Origin: Meridianimarinicoccus aquatilis
Lineage (GTDB): Bacteria > Pseudomonadota > Alphaproteobacteria > Rhodobacterales > Rhodobacteraceae
Assembly: GCF_004358675.1 (NCBI RefSeq)
Contig: NZ_SMZO01000028.1
Location: forward strand, 1 to 49,167
Direction: 5' to 3'
DNA: 49,167 bases
In this document: positions 26,502 to 35,072 of the stretch, in pieces
Layout: every line of letters starts with the position of its first letter
Position numbering within the stretch: the stretch's first letter is position 1
Position numbers and translations under genes: made by a program
Notes under the pieces: model-generated
Told to the model about the DNA's origin: nothing
What the model saw: only the letters and a program-made list of their open reading frames with translations
Databases searched by the model: none

Positions 26502-27452
26502 TCAGAATACAGGCTTGGTAAAGTCGCCCATATTGTCTTGCGTGATCTTGGGTGTGTCGAAGTAGTTGAGGAACGGAACATCAGCACCGTTCAGAATGTC
26601 GATTGCCGTTTGCAGCGCGGCTTCGGCATCATCCACTGGCGATTGATAGATTGACCCCCAATATTCGCCCGCGGCCATGGCCTCGTAGCCGACAGCAAAG
26701 TTCGTCGCACCCACGAAGATGATGCCTTCGCGGCCCGCCGCTTTCGCTGCGTTCAGCGCACCGACACCCATGTTGTCATCGCCTGAATAGACGCCATCAA
26801 TATCGTCATACTTGACCAAGAATGCTTCCATGACCTGCTGTGACTTTTCACGGTTCCAGTCACCTGGTTGCGTTTCAACGAGCGTCACATCTGGGCAAAC
26901 TTCGGGAAGACGGTCTTCAAACCCTTTCGCACGTTCGATGGCTGTCGTGTAGCCAGGTTGCCCTGAGATTTGCACAACGCGGGCTTCGGCTTCGATGCCC
27001 ATGTCTTTGAATTTGTCGCACATGATCTCGGCCGAGCGGGATCCTTGGGTGATATTATCAGGACCCGAGAATGATTTCACGAAATCAAACCCTTGTTCAG
27101 CGATGTTCGAGTTTGTGACAACCACGGGTATGTCTGCCTGAAAGGCTTTGCGCACGGCTGGGATCACGGCCTCGCCGTTGGTTGGCCAGATGATGATCGC
27201 GTCAACCTCTTGCTGAATGAGGTCTTCCATCTGCGCAATCTGGCGGGCCACATCGCCGCCGGCATCCAGCACGACCGCTTCGACATTCGGGTTCGCTTCA
27301 GCGGCAGCAATGAACGCTTTTTCATACGTGGTCTGATAACTGTCCACGCCCACGTTGTTCTGGGTGATGCCAATGGTCATCGTTTCGGCAGCGACACTCG
27401 TTACAAGAATGGCTGTCGATGCAGCCAGAACACCTGTCAGGGTGAGTTTCAT
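26502..27452 (-). CDS. CUT2 sugar ABC transporter, periplasmic binding protein (RbsB type)
   Basis: A 316-residue protein with a signal peptide (MKLTLTGVLAASTAILVTSV, cleavage after AA-E). It has the type I binding-protein fold of ribose-binding proteins: QIAQMEDLIQQEVDAIIIWP, IPVVVTNSNI, GYTTAIERAKGFEDRL and GVYSGDDNMGVGALNAAKAAG. It is the first gene of the minus-strand operon and probably the most highly expressed. GGGAGGAC lies before the ATG at 27452. Ligands of this family are pentoses, hexoses, polyols or autoinducer-2. The ligand cannot be fixed from the sequence. Confidence 0.93.
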   Translation of the reverse strand: MKLTLTGVLAASTAILVTSVAAETMTIGITQNNVGVDSYQTTYEKAFIAAAEANPNVEAVVLDAGGDVARQIAQMEDLIQQEVDAIIIWPTNGEAVIPAVRKAFQADIPVVVTNSNIAEQGFDFVKSFSGPDNITQGSRSAEIMCDKFKDMGIEAEARVVQISGQPGYTTAIERAKGFEDRLPEVCPDVTLVETQPGDWNREKSQQVMEAFLVKYDDIDGVYSGDDNMGVGALNAAKAAGREGIIFVGATNFAVGYEAMAAGEYWGSIYQSPVDDAEAALQTAIDILNGADVPFLNYFDTPKITQDNMGDFTKPVF

Positions 27453-27572
27453 TCGGTAGTCCTCCCAATTCGCGTTTTTGTCAGATTGCGGCTGTCCTCT
27501 CAGCCAGGAGCAAGACCCCACAAGCAATCTGCCCGCATCCAGCGCGATTCCCTGCCCAAAGTGACGACCCAT

Positions 27573-27616
27573 TTTTATCCAGTTTCGATGATTTTTTATC
27601 CATTATGGATGATTTT
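27573..27616. promoter_or_regulatory. Tandem 23-base repeats in the divergent promoter region
   Basis: Two copies of TTTTATCCA-N5-GATGATTTT lie at 27573-27595 and 27594-27616, a 21-base (two helical turns) period. The second copy contains the perfect inverted repeat ATCCAT-T-ATGGAT. They lie 120-165 bases before the binding-protein gene and 47-90 before the regulator gene. I infer an operator for the HTH-SBP fusion regulator controlling both operons. Confidence 0.6.
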
Positions 27617-27662
27617 GACCTATCTGAAGAGTGCCACTTCGAACAATTTTGGAAGGACGTTT

Positions 27663-29489
27663 ATGACTGCTCCGCGCAATCCAACTGACACATCCACCAA
27701 ATTGGACAAAATGCAAACACAGCTTGCACAGGACACGCCGACAACGCAGCGCCGCATTGGTGGCTCTGACGGTGGCCTTGCGGGCGCAGCAACGCCGGAA
27801 TTGAACCGCGTTGTGCATTTTCTTCAGGAAATCAGTCTGGAGATCGATACATCCCTCGATCCAAACACACCGAACCCTCACTTTAACATGATCCTGCACC
27901 TTTTGCGCAGCCATGCCGAGGGACGGATGGTGTCACCGTCCAGCATGGTCGCAGCCTCTGGCGTGCCCTACGCAACAGGCACCCGAAAGTTGACCGAGAT
28001 ACAGGATGCCGGGCTGGTAGAACTTCGCCCGCGCACGAAATCGGGGAAGAGTTTCACCCTGCATCCAAGCGCAAAACTGCTTGATCGGTTCAACCAACTT
28101 GCTGATCGTCTCGACAGGATCGGGCGCCGTACATTTGGCGCAACCGTCGAAGATGGTGACCTTGATGACTACTATTTCGGTGGCTCATACCAACCCGGTC
28201 AGGCGACTATCCCGCCGCCGGCGGTTTTGTCCCAGCCTTTGAAATTGCCCGGTGGGCTGCGCATTCTCGTGCATGGCGACCCTACTTTCATGGTGATGCA
28301 GACGCTCAAGCGTCAGTTTGAACAAATGGTCGGGACCGACATTCACCAACGCGCTTTTTCCATTGATCGCTTGCGAGAAGAAGCTCTGCGCAATGCCGCG
28401 CGTAGCAAAAGCCGCTACGATCTTATTGCTGTGGATTTGCCGTGGGTTGGCGAGTTCGTGAAGAAAGGCGTCATTCGCCCCCTGACCGACGTGATGGATA
28501 TTGAGCGGCTTGATCCCAGCGATTTTCACACGGCGGGATGGCGCGCTGCCCACTGGGGCGGGGTGCCCTATGGTGTTCCAAGCCAAACGACGCCCGAGCT
28601 GATGTTTTATCGTAAGGACTGGTTTGCCGCTGCCGGGCTTGAGCCACCTGCAACGACAGACGCGCTTTTGAAAAGCGCAGCACATTTTCACAATCCGAGC
28701 CGTGGCAAGTATGGCGTCGCTTGGAACGCGGCGCGCGGGACCGCGTTGGGCCACACGTTCATGATGACCTGTGCAGCCTTCGGACAACCCATTATTGAGT
28801 TGCCCGAGATCGCGGGTGGCTTTGACACGGACGCACTTGCCAGCGGTGAATATCGCCCTGCTTTGGACACGGATCGCGCGCTTGAGGCGGCGGACTACCT
28901 GATGCAGCTCATGGACTATTCACCCCCCGATATCCTGTCGATGTCGTGGTATGAACGTGTCAGGCCCTATGCCGCTGGCACAGTCGCCATGGCCTATGGG
29001 TATACTCTGCTTGCGCCGTTTTTTGAGCTGGACAACACGTGCCCGGCGCATGGCAATACCGGGTACTTGCCGCATCCGCATGGACCCGGCGGCGTGCCTA
29101 TCGCGCCGGTAGGGGGGTATGTTTTGTGCATCCCCGCCAACCTTGCCGATGACAGGCTGCCGGACGCTGCCGAAGCTTTGGTATCGTTCACATCGCCTGC
29201 GGCCCAAAAACTCTACGTTCAAAATGGCAGCCGCACTGCGCCGCGCTATTCGGTTGGCGCTGATCCGGATGTTCGGCGGCTTTCGCCGATCTTTGAGGTT
29301 GTCGACCAGATGTCATGGCGCGACGAGCTTCAATTCTGGCCTCGCCCACCTATCCCACAGATTTCGGACATCATCAGCATTTGCGGCCACGAACTGCACG
29401 ACATGCTGCGCGGCATCGTAACGCCGCGCTTCGCCTTGGATCGTTTGCAAGCGCGAACCGAGAAAATTCTAAAAGAAAAAACCACCTAG
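27663..29489 (+). CDS. Fusion of winged HTH domain and solute-binding-protein domain, putative one-component regulator
   Basis: A 608-residue protein with two recognisable parts. Residues about 70-150 look like a winged HTH (FNMILHLLRSHAEGRMVSPS, YATGTRKLTEIQDAGLVELR, and a wing followed by SFTLHPSAKLL). Residues about 195-590 are a family 1-type extracellular solute-binding protein (YDLIAVDLPWVGEFVKKGVI, WGGVPYGVP, ELMFYRKDWFAAAGLEPP, and GYVLCIPANL). There is no signal peptide and no membrane segment, so the binding domain should be cytosolic and act as a ligand sensor. E. coli SgrR (HTH plus SBP family 5) is a precedent for the principle with a different binding family. GGAAGGA precedes the ATG at 27663. 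The gene is first in the plus-strand operon, divergent from the importer, with tandem repeats in between. Confidence 0.85.
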   Translation: MTAPRNPTDTSTKLDKMQTQLAQDTPTTQRRIGGSDGGLAGAATPELNRVVHFLQEISLEIDTSLDPNTPNPHFNMILHLLRSHAEGRMVSPSSMVAASGVPYATGTRKLTEIQDAGLVELRPRTKSGKSFTLHPSAKLLDRFNQLADRLDRIGRRTFGATVEDGDLDDYYFGGSYQPGQATIPPPAVLSQPLKLPGGLRILVHGDPTFMVMQTLKRQFEQMVGTDIHQRAFSIDRLREEALRNAARSKSRYDLIAVDLPWVGEFVKKGVIRPLTDVMDIERLDPSDFHTAGWRAAHWGGVPYGVPSQTTPELMFYRKDWFAAAGLEPPATTDALLKSAAHFHNPSRGKYGVAWNAARGTALGHTFMMTCAAFGQPIIELPEIAGGFDTDALASGEYRPALDTDRALEAADYLMQLMDYSPPDILSMSWYERVRPYAAGTVAMAYGYTLLAPFFELDNTCPAHGNTGYLPHPHGPGGVPIAPVGGYVLCIPANLADDRLPDAAEALVSFTSPAAQKLYVQNGSRTAPRYSVGADPDVRRLSPIFEVVDQMSWRDELQFWPRPPIPQISDIISICGHELHDMLRGIVTPRFALDRLQARTEKILKEKTT

Positions 29490-29499
29490 GGAGGAATTC

Positions 29500-30306
29500 A
29501 TGGACCCGAGCCGTCTGAAAGGTAAGAACATTCTGATCACCGGTGCCGGTCGCGGCATGGGCGCTGCAAACGCTGAGAATTTCGCGGCGCAAGGCGCCAA
29601 CATCTGCATTGGCGATCTTGATCTGGATGCAGCGACCGCAGTTGCCGATAAGATCAACGCCGCAGGAAACGGCAAGGCCATTGCGGTCAAGATGGATGTG
29701 ACCAAACGAGAGGACAATGCTGCTGCTGTAAAGGCAACTGTTGACGCTTTCGGGATGATCAACGTGGGTCTCTTCAATGCCGGTTTGAACAAGCCCCGCT
29801 TCTTCATGGATATTGATGAAGACAACTGGGACATGATCATGAACGTCAACACCAAGGCGATGTGGCTTGGCATGCAGGAAACCGCGCGCCAGATGATTGA
29901 TCAAGGCCCACAAGAGAAGCCTTACAAATTGATCAATGTCGGGTCCATCGCGTCCCGGAAACCCCTGGTTGATGTGACCGTCTATTGCACGTCGAAATAC
30001 GGCTGTCTTGCGTTGACCCATTGTGGGGCAGTGGCATTGTCTGAGCACAACATCACTGTGAACGGTTATGCGCCCGGCGTTGTCGTGACCCCGCTTTGGG
30101 AGCAACTAGACAAAGATCTGGTGGATATCGGGTTCAAGCAACGCGAAGGCCAAGCCTATGACGATATTGTTCGCGATGCGTTGCAGATCAAACGCGTGTC
30201 CTATCCCGACGATATCACAGGCACCGCGTCGTTCCTTGCGAGCGACGACAGCGACTACATGACGGGTCAAATGATCCACATCGACGGCGGCTGGTGCATC
30301 CAGTAA
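29500..30306 (+). CDS. Short-chain dehydrogenase/reductase (SDR), second copy
   Basis: A 268-residue classical SDR with TGAGRGMG, NAGLNKP, the Ser-Tyr-Lys triad in GSIASRKPLVDVTVYCTSK and IDGGWCIQ at the end. The strong GGGAGGAATTC before the ATG starts 10 bases after the regulator gene. It is a paralogue of the SDR at 25618-26415 on the other strand. Two related SDRs in one locus could oxidise two successive hydroxyls, or act as an epimerising pair (oxidation, then reduction). The cofactor is unresolved: Asp39 after the second beta strand (GDLDLDAA) suggests NAD. Confidence 0.92.
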   Translation: MDPSRLKGKNILITGAGRGMGAANAENFAAQGANICIGDLDLDAATAVADKINAAGNGKAIAVKMDVTKREDNAAAVKATVDAFGMINVGLFNAGLNKPRFFMDIDEDNWDMIMNVNTKAMWLGMQETARQMIDQGPQEKPYKLINVGSIASRKPLVDVTVYCTSKYGCLALTHCGAVALSEHNITVNGYAPGVVVTPLWEQLDKDLVDIGFKQREGQAYDDIVRDALQIKRVSYPDDITGTASFLASDDSDYMTGQMIHIDGGWCIQ

Positions 30307-30382
30307 CCGCGCCGCCCCTTTTCGCTTCCTTTTTCTAAATTGGACGGGTGCGCACGAGCGTACCCGCAGGAGACACACGCCC

Positions 30383-31681
30383 ATGTCACGCGCACTCATG
30401 CCCAATCTGCTCACCCCGCAAGACCTGCAGCCCAACTGGCAATGGGAAGGTCGGTTGCCCGCTTGGGGTCACACCTCGGTCGATTTTGAACGTCGGATCG
30501 ACCATGATCGCCTGCGTCGCTACCGGCTGGCGCGCACCCGGCAGGCGCTTGAGGCGTCGCAAGCCGGTACGCTTTTATTGTTCGACGTCAACAACATCCG
30601 CTATGTCAGCGCGACCAAGATCGGCGAATGGGAACGGGATAAAATGTGCCGTTTCTGTCTTCTGACCGGCGACGATGCCCCCTATGTCTGGGACTTCGGC
30701 TCTGCCGCGATGCATCACAAGAAATTCTCGGACTGGCTGGTTCCGGATCATTGCCGCGCCGGCGTTGTGGGGATGCGTGGCACAATCCCGCCAGAGTTTG
30801 GATTGATGCAAAAATATGCCCGCGAGATTGCCGGATTGATCCGCGACGCGGGCATGGGCGACATGCCGGTCGGCGTCGATTATGCCGAGACCGCTATGTT
30901 CCACGCCCTGAAGGCAGAGGGCCTGAACGTTGTGGACGGGCAGCAGATCATGCTGGCCGCGCGCGAGATCAAGAACTGGGATGAAATTCAGCTTTTGACG
31001 CAGGCGGCCGCAATGGTCGATGGCGTCTATCACATGATCTATGAAGAGCTGAAGCCAGGCATTCGTGAAAATGACATCGTCGCGATGAGCAACAAGATGC
31101 TTTATGAGATGGGCAGCGACGACGTGGAGGCGATCAACGCGATCTCGGGCGAGAGATGCAATCCGCATCCACATAATTTCACAGATCGATATTTCCGACC
31201 GGGCGATCAGGCATTTTTCGATATTCTCCAAAGTTATCAGGGGTATCGAACGTGCTATTACCGCACGTTCAACATCGGGCGCGCGACCCCATCTCAAGCC
31301 GATGCGTATGTTAAGGCGCGCGAATGGATCGATGCATCGATTTCGATGATCAAGCCGGGCGTGTCGACTGACAAGGTGGCAGAGGTTTGGCCCAAAGCCG
31401 AAGAGTTCGGTTTCCCGGATGAAGACACGGCCTTTGGCCTTCAGTTCGGCCACGGGCTTGGGTTGGCGCTGCATGAGCGGCCAATCATCAGCCGGGCTAT
31501 CAGTCTGGACCACCCGATGGAGATCAAAACCGGGATGGTGTTCGCACTGGAAACATACTGCCCGGCCACAGATGGCTTTTCCGCAGCGCGGATCGAAGAA
31601 GAGGTGGTTGTGACCGAAACCGGCTGCGAGGTCATCAGCCTCTTCCCGGCCGAAGAACTGCCCATCGCCAACCGCTATTGA
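30383..31681 (+). CDS. M24-family (creatinase/aminopeptidase fold) protein lacking a full metal site
   Basis: A 432-residue protein with an N-terminal creatinase-type domain (LLLFDVNNIRYVSATKIGEW) and a C-terminal pita-bread domain (PGDQAFFDILQSYQGYRT, FGHGLGLALHERP, MVFALETYCP, RIEEEVVVTETG). In metal-dependent M24 peptidases two Asp, one His and two Glu bind the metals. Here the first Asp, the His and both Glu are present, but the second Asp is replaced within TCYYRTFNIG. His264 in NPHPHN aligns with the catalytic His232 of creatinase, which works without metal. A C-N hydrolase or lyase role is therefore more likely than peptidase. AGGAGA stands about 10 bases before the ATG. It lies between an SDR and the E1 genes. 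Confidence 0.82.
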   Translation: MSRALMPNLLTPQDLQPNWQWEGRLPAWGHTSVDFERRIDHDRLRRYRLARTRQALEASQAGTLLLFDVNNIRYVSATKIGEWERDKMCRFCLLTGDDAPYVWDFGSAAMHHKKFSDWLVPDHCRAGVVGMRGTIPPEFGLMQKYAREIAGLIRDAGMGDMPVGVDYAETAMFHALKAEGLNVVDGQQIMLAAREIKNWDEIQLLTQAAAMVDGVYHMIYEELKPGIRENDIVAMSNKMLYEMGSDDVEAINAISGERCNPHPHNFTDRYFRPGDQAFFDILQSYQGYRTCYYRTFNIGRATPSQADAYVKAREWIDASISMIKPGVSTDKVAEVWPKAEEFGFPDEDTAFGLQFGHGLGLALHERPIISRAISLDHPMEIKTGMVFALETYCPATDGFSAARIEEEVVVTETGCEVISLFPAEELPIANRY

Positions 31682-31760
31682 TCGCTGTGCCGGGGACACT
31701 CCCGGCACGCTCACGACCGACACGCCGCGCTTTGACACCGGCATCCTAGGGGGGAAACCG

Positions 31761-32750
31761 ATGGCCACCACTTCGAAAAAGGGAAAGACCAACAGCGAGG
31801 CCTACCTGCGTATGTACCGCCAGATGGTCCGCATTCGCACGTTCGAAGACAACGCGAACCAGTTGTACCTGTCTGCCAAGATGCCCGGCCTGACCCATAT
31901 GTATTCCGGCGAAGAGGCTGTCGCGGTGGGCATTTGCGAAGCGCTGACCGACAGCGATCGCATCACGTCAACCCATCGCGGCCACGGGCATTGCGTCGCC
32001 AAAGGCGCAAATTTTCGAGCCATGTTCTGCGAGTTGCTGGGCAAGGAAGAGGGGTATTGCCGCGGCAAGGGCGGTTCCATGCACATCGCCGATCAAAGCC
32101 ACGGCAACCTTGGGGCGAATGCGATCGTTGGCGGATCGATGGGGATTGCAACCGGCTCAGCTTTGCGGGCCAAGATGATGGGCCATGACGATGTCACCGT
32201 GTGTTTCTTCGGGGATGGGGCCACTGCGCAAGGCTTGATGTACGAGGTGATGAACATGGCGGCGCTATGGTCGCTTCCGGTGATCTATGCCTGCGAAAAC
32301 AACGGTTATTCAGAATACACAAAGACCGAAGAAATTGCCGCTGGGTCGATCACCGCCCGTGCCGAGGCATTTGGGATCGAAGCCTTCAAGGTTGATGGAC
32401 AAGATGTGCTGGCCGTCAATGACCTGACCCAGAAACTGGTGGCGCGCTGCCGCAAGGGCGAAGGCCCGTTCTTCATGGAATTGGATACCTATCGCTATCA
32501 CGGCCACCATGTGGGCGACATCAACCGCGAATATTACCGGTCCAAAGCTGAAGAAAAGGACTGGAAAGAGAACCGTGATCCGATCTCGCGCTTTCGCGCC
32601 ATGCTGGTGAGCGAAGGCATCGCCGCCGAGGATGAGATCGAAGCAATCAATGCCGAAATCGCCCGTGATGCGGAAGATGCCGTCGCCTATGCGCTTGAAG
32701 CGCACTACCCTGACGGGTCCGAAGTCGACATGCACGTCTACGCGGACTGA
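31761..32750 (+). CDS. Thiamine-dependent dehydrogenase E1 alpha subunit (acetoin/pyruvate dehydrogenase type)
   Basis: A 329-residue E1 alpha with the thiamine diphosphate motif GDGATAQG...ENNGYSEYT and the family segments YSGEEAVAVGICEAL, STHRGHGHCVAKGA, GKGGSMHIAD and YRYHGHHVGDINREYYR. It decarboxylates a 2-oxo acid or cleaves an acyloin/diketone with the beta subunit and passes the acyl group to a lipoyl domain. The short size and the GGSMH loop resemble AcoA of acetoin dehydrogenase as much as PdhA. GGGGGG lies before the ATG. E1 beta follows after 13 bases. Confidence 0.92.
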   Translation: MATTSKKGKTNSEAYLRMYRQMVRIRTFEDNANQLYLSAKMPGLTHMYSGEEAVAVGICEALTDSDRITSTHRGHGHCVAKGANFRAMFCELLGKEEGYCRGKGGSMHIADQSHGNLGANAIVGGSMGIATGSALRAKMMGHDDVTVCFFGDGATAQGLMYEVMNMAALWSLPVIYACENNGYSEYTKTEEIAAGSITARAEAFGIEAFKVDGQDVLAVNDLTQKLVARCRKGEGPFFMELDTYRYHGHHVGDINREYYRSKAEEKDWKENRDPISRFRAMLVSEGIAAEDEIEAINAEIARDAEDAVAYALEAHYPDGSEVDMHVYAD

Positions 32751-32763
32751 GGAGCAAACCAAC

Positions 32764-33759
32764 ATGCGAGAGATAACCCTGTCCCAAGCCGTCAACGAAG
32801 CGCTGGCCGAAGAAATGCGCCGCGATCCGACGACGTTTATCATTGGCGAAGACGTGGCCGAGGCCGGCACGCCCTTCAAGGTTCTGTCCGGGCTGGTCGA
32901 GGAATTTGGCACCGCCCGCGTTATCGACACGCCGATTGCAGAGCCCGGGTTCATGGGCATCGCCGTGGGGGCCGCGATGACGGGCGCACGGCCAATCGTG
33001 GATCTGATGTTCGGTGATTTCATCTTTCTGATCATGGATCAGCTGTGCAATCAGGCGGCAAAGACGCATTACATGTCTGGCGGTAAACTGACCGTGCCGC
33101 TGGTCTTGCGGACCAACCTTGGCGCGACGCGCCGGTCAGCTGCACAACACAGTCAGTCGCTTCAGGCCTTGGTGGCGCATATTCCTGGCCTCAAGGTCGC
33201 GATGCCGTCCTCGGCTTACGAGGCGAAGGGGCTGATGAAAACAGCGATCCGCGACAATAATCCGGTCGTGATCTTCGAAGACAAACTGATGTATCAGGAC
33301 AAGGCCCCGGTGCCGGAAGAAGAATACCTGATCCCGTTTGGTCAGGCGAATGTGAAACGCGAAGGGCGCGACATCACACTGATTGGCACGTCTTCCATGG
33401 TTCAAGTGGCCGAAAAAGCGGCGGAGCTTCTCAAGGCTGACGGGATCGACGCCGAGGTGATCGACCCGCGCACCATCGTTCCGCTGGATGAAGCAACGCT
33501 CTTGGCCAGTGTGCGCAAGACCAGCCGCGCCATCGTCATTGACGAAGGGCACCAAAGTTACGGCGTTACGGCTGAAATTGCGAGCCGACTCAACGAAAAG
33601 GCGTTTTACCATCTGGACGCCCCCGTGCTGCGCATGGGCGCTATGGATGTGCCGGTTCCCTTCTCGCCCGCGCTGGAAGATCTGACAGTTCCGACGCCGG
33701 AACGCGTTGCCGCCAACGCTCGCAAGCTGTGCGCCGGGGAGATGATCGATGCCGCATGA
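32764..33759 (+). CDS. Thiamine-dependent dehydrogenase E1 beta subunit
   Basis: A 331-residue E1 beta: MREITLSQAVNEALAEEMRR, FIIGEDVAEAG, DTPIAEPGFMGIAVGAAM, FGDFIFLIMDQLCNQAAK, and a C-terminal transketolase domain with IDPRTIVPLDEATLLASV and DEGHQSYG. It forms the alpha2beta2 E1 with the previous gene. The ATG at 32764 follows GAGGAG; the frame extends upstream into E1 alpha coding but has no ribosome site there. Its end overlaps the lipoyl-protein gene by 11 bases, so translation is coupled. Confidence 0.93.
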   Translation: MREITLSQAVNEALAEEMRRDPTTFIIGEDVAEAGTPFKVLSGLVEEFGTARVIDTPIAEPGFMGIAVGAAMTGARPIVDLMFGDFIFLIMDQLCNQAAKTHYMSGGKLTVPLVLRTNLGATRRSAAQHSQSLQALVAHIPGLKVAMPSSAYEAKGLMKTAIRDNNPVVIFEDKLMYQDKAPVPEEEYLIPFGQANVKREGRDITLIGTSSMVQVAEKAAELLKADGIDAEVIDPRTIVPLDEATLLASVRKTSRAIVIDEGHQSYGVTAEIASRLNEKAFYHLDAPVLRMGAMDVPVPFSPALEDLTVPTPERVAANARKLCAGEMIDAA

Positions 33760-35044
33760 CGTGACCATGCCCCAGCTTGGAATGGCCCAAGACGCGGGCC
33801 GGATCGTTGCGTGGCTTAAGGCGCCCGGTGATCCCGTGTCTCGGGGTGATGCCTTGCTGGAGGTTGAGACTGACAAGGCCACAATGGAGGTCGAAGCGCA
33901 GGCAGACGGATTTCTGACGCAGGTCAGCGCACAAGAAGGCGACGACGTACCAGTGGGCCATGTCATTGCGCGTATTTCGCAAGACGCCGATAACCCCGCG
34001 CCAGAGCCGCCATCTGAAACCCCCGCCGCAGAAGCGCCGCAGTCAGACGCTCTGCCAGAAGGTCGCCCCGTGACCATGCCGCAACTTGGCATGGCTCAGG
34101 ACAGCGGCCGCTTGGTTGCGTGGCTTAAAAAACCCGGCGAGCCGGTCGCGGCGGACGATGCGCTGTTCGAGGTCGAAACCGACAAAAGCACAATGGAAGT
34201 CCCAGCCGGTGTTGACGGGTTTCTTGCCGCGACGCTGGCCGAGGATGGCGAAGATGTTCCCGTCGGGGACGTTGTGGCCATCATCAGCCCTGCAAAACCG
34301 GATGCACCCGTGGCGAGGGGGCGCAAGCCGGGCACACCGCCGCCCGCCATCACGCCGCCCGCTGACCCGGTTGAGGCGAAAGCCGACACACCGGGTCCAG
34401 CCGGGATCGCATCCCCTGTGCCTGTGCAAAGGGATGGCCGCGTTTTAGCCTCGCCCAAGATGCGCCGTCTGGCACGTCAAGAAGGGTTGGACCTTGCGCG
34501 TCTCGCTGCAGCGGGTCACGCGCAACCCTTCCATGTCAGTGATCTGGAGTCATTGCGTGCCATCTGCACACCAGAGCCAACCACCCAGCCAATGGGAGCC
34601 GTGCAGCATCTGAGCGCAGAGGCAAGCGCCGAAAGCTTTACGGAGTTTTTGGCGTGGGCCGGATCAGAGCATGGTTTGACGGATATCGGCGCACATTTGG
34701 CAGGGTTCGCGGCTCAGTCGCTCAACAAAGATGCGCCCATCGTGATTGGCGTAGAACGTCACGGTGCGGCGCAAGCCTATCGGTGCCCGCCGGGCCGTTC
34801 GCTGTCCGCCGTTGAGCCTACCGATGAGTCGCCAACGCTGCTGCTGCGCGATCTTCGAGAAACCCGCCTGCGTGGCCTTCAGCTAGGCGCGGGTGCCGTT
34901 GCGGTTCTGACACTTACTGCGCAGGATGGATCACTGACCATCACGCTTGAATGCACCGCTGCGCAGCTTGCGCCAGATGATGCCATTGCCCTGCTAACCG
35001 GGCTCGCCGGGCGGATCGACGACCCGCTTCGCCACCTGCTTTGA
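33749..35044 (+). CDS. Double-lipoyl E2-like protein with degenerate acyltransferase domain
   Basis: A 431-residue protein. Two lipoyl domains share MPQLGMAQD at their starts and carry the lipoylation lysines Lys43 (ETDKATMEV) and Lys146 (ETDKSTMEV). They are joined by Ala/Pro/Glu-rich linkers. A peripheral-subunit-binding domain follows (LASPKMRRLARQEGLDL, about 226-262). The last 165 residues still recall an E2 catalytic domain: HLSAEASAESF near its start and the terminal DPLRHLL. The catalytic DHRxxDG motif is gone, with TAAQLAP in its place. The protein can carry acyl groups but should not transfer them. An apparently intact catalytic E2 without lipoyl domain is encoded two genes on. GGGGAG precedes the ATG. 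Confidence 0.88.
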   Translation: MPHDVTMPQLGMAQDAGRIVAWLKAPGDPVSRGDALLEVETDKATMEVEAQADGFLTQVSAQEGDDVPVGHVIARISQDADNPAPEPPSETPAAEAPQSDALPEGRPVTMPQLGMAQDSGRLVAWLKKPGEPVAADDALFEVETDKSTMEVPAGVDGFLAATLAEDGEDVPVGDVVAIISPAKPDAPVARGRKPGTPPPAITPPADPVEAKADTPGPAGIASPVPVQRDGRVLASPKMRRLARQEGLDLARLAAAGHAQPFHVSDLESLRAICTPEPTTQPMGAVQHLSAEASAESFTEFLAWAGSEHGLTDIGAHLAGFAAQSLNKDAPIVIGVERHGAAQAYRCPPGRSLSAVEPTDESPTLLLRDLRETRLRGLQLGAGAVAVLTLTAQDGSLTITLECTAAQLAPDDAIALLTGLAGRIDDPLRHLL

Positions 35045-35072
35045 CACCCGCATTTCCCGACCGGAGACGATC

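Noticed and set aside
30383-31681. M24 protein as the DMSP lyase DddP
   Set aside because: The fold is shared, but the Asp-x-Asp and second Asp metal ligands of DddP are not present and the surrounding motifs do not match from memory; creatinase-like alignment fits better.
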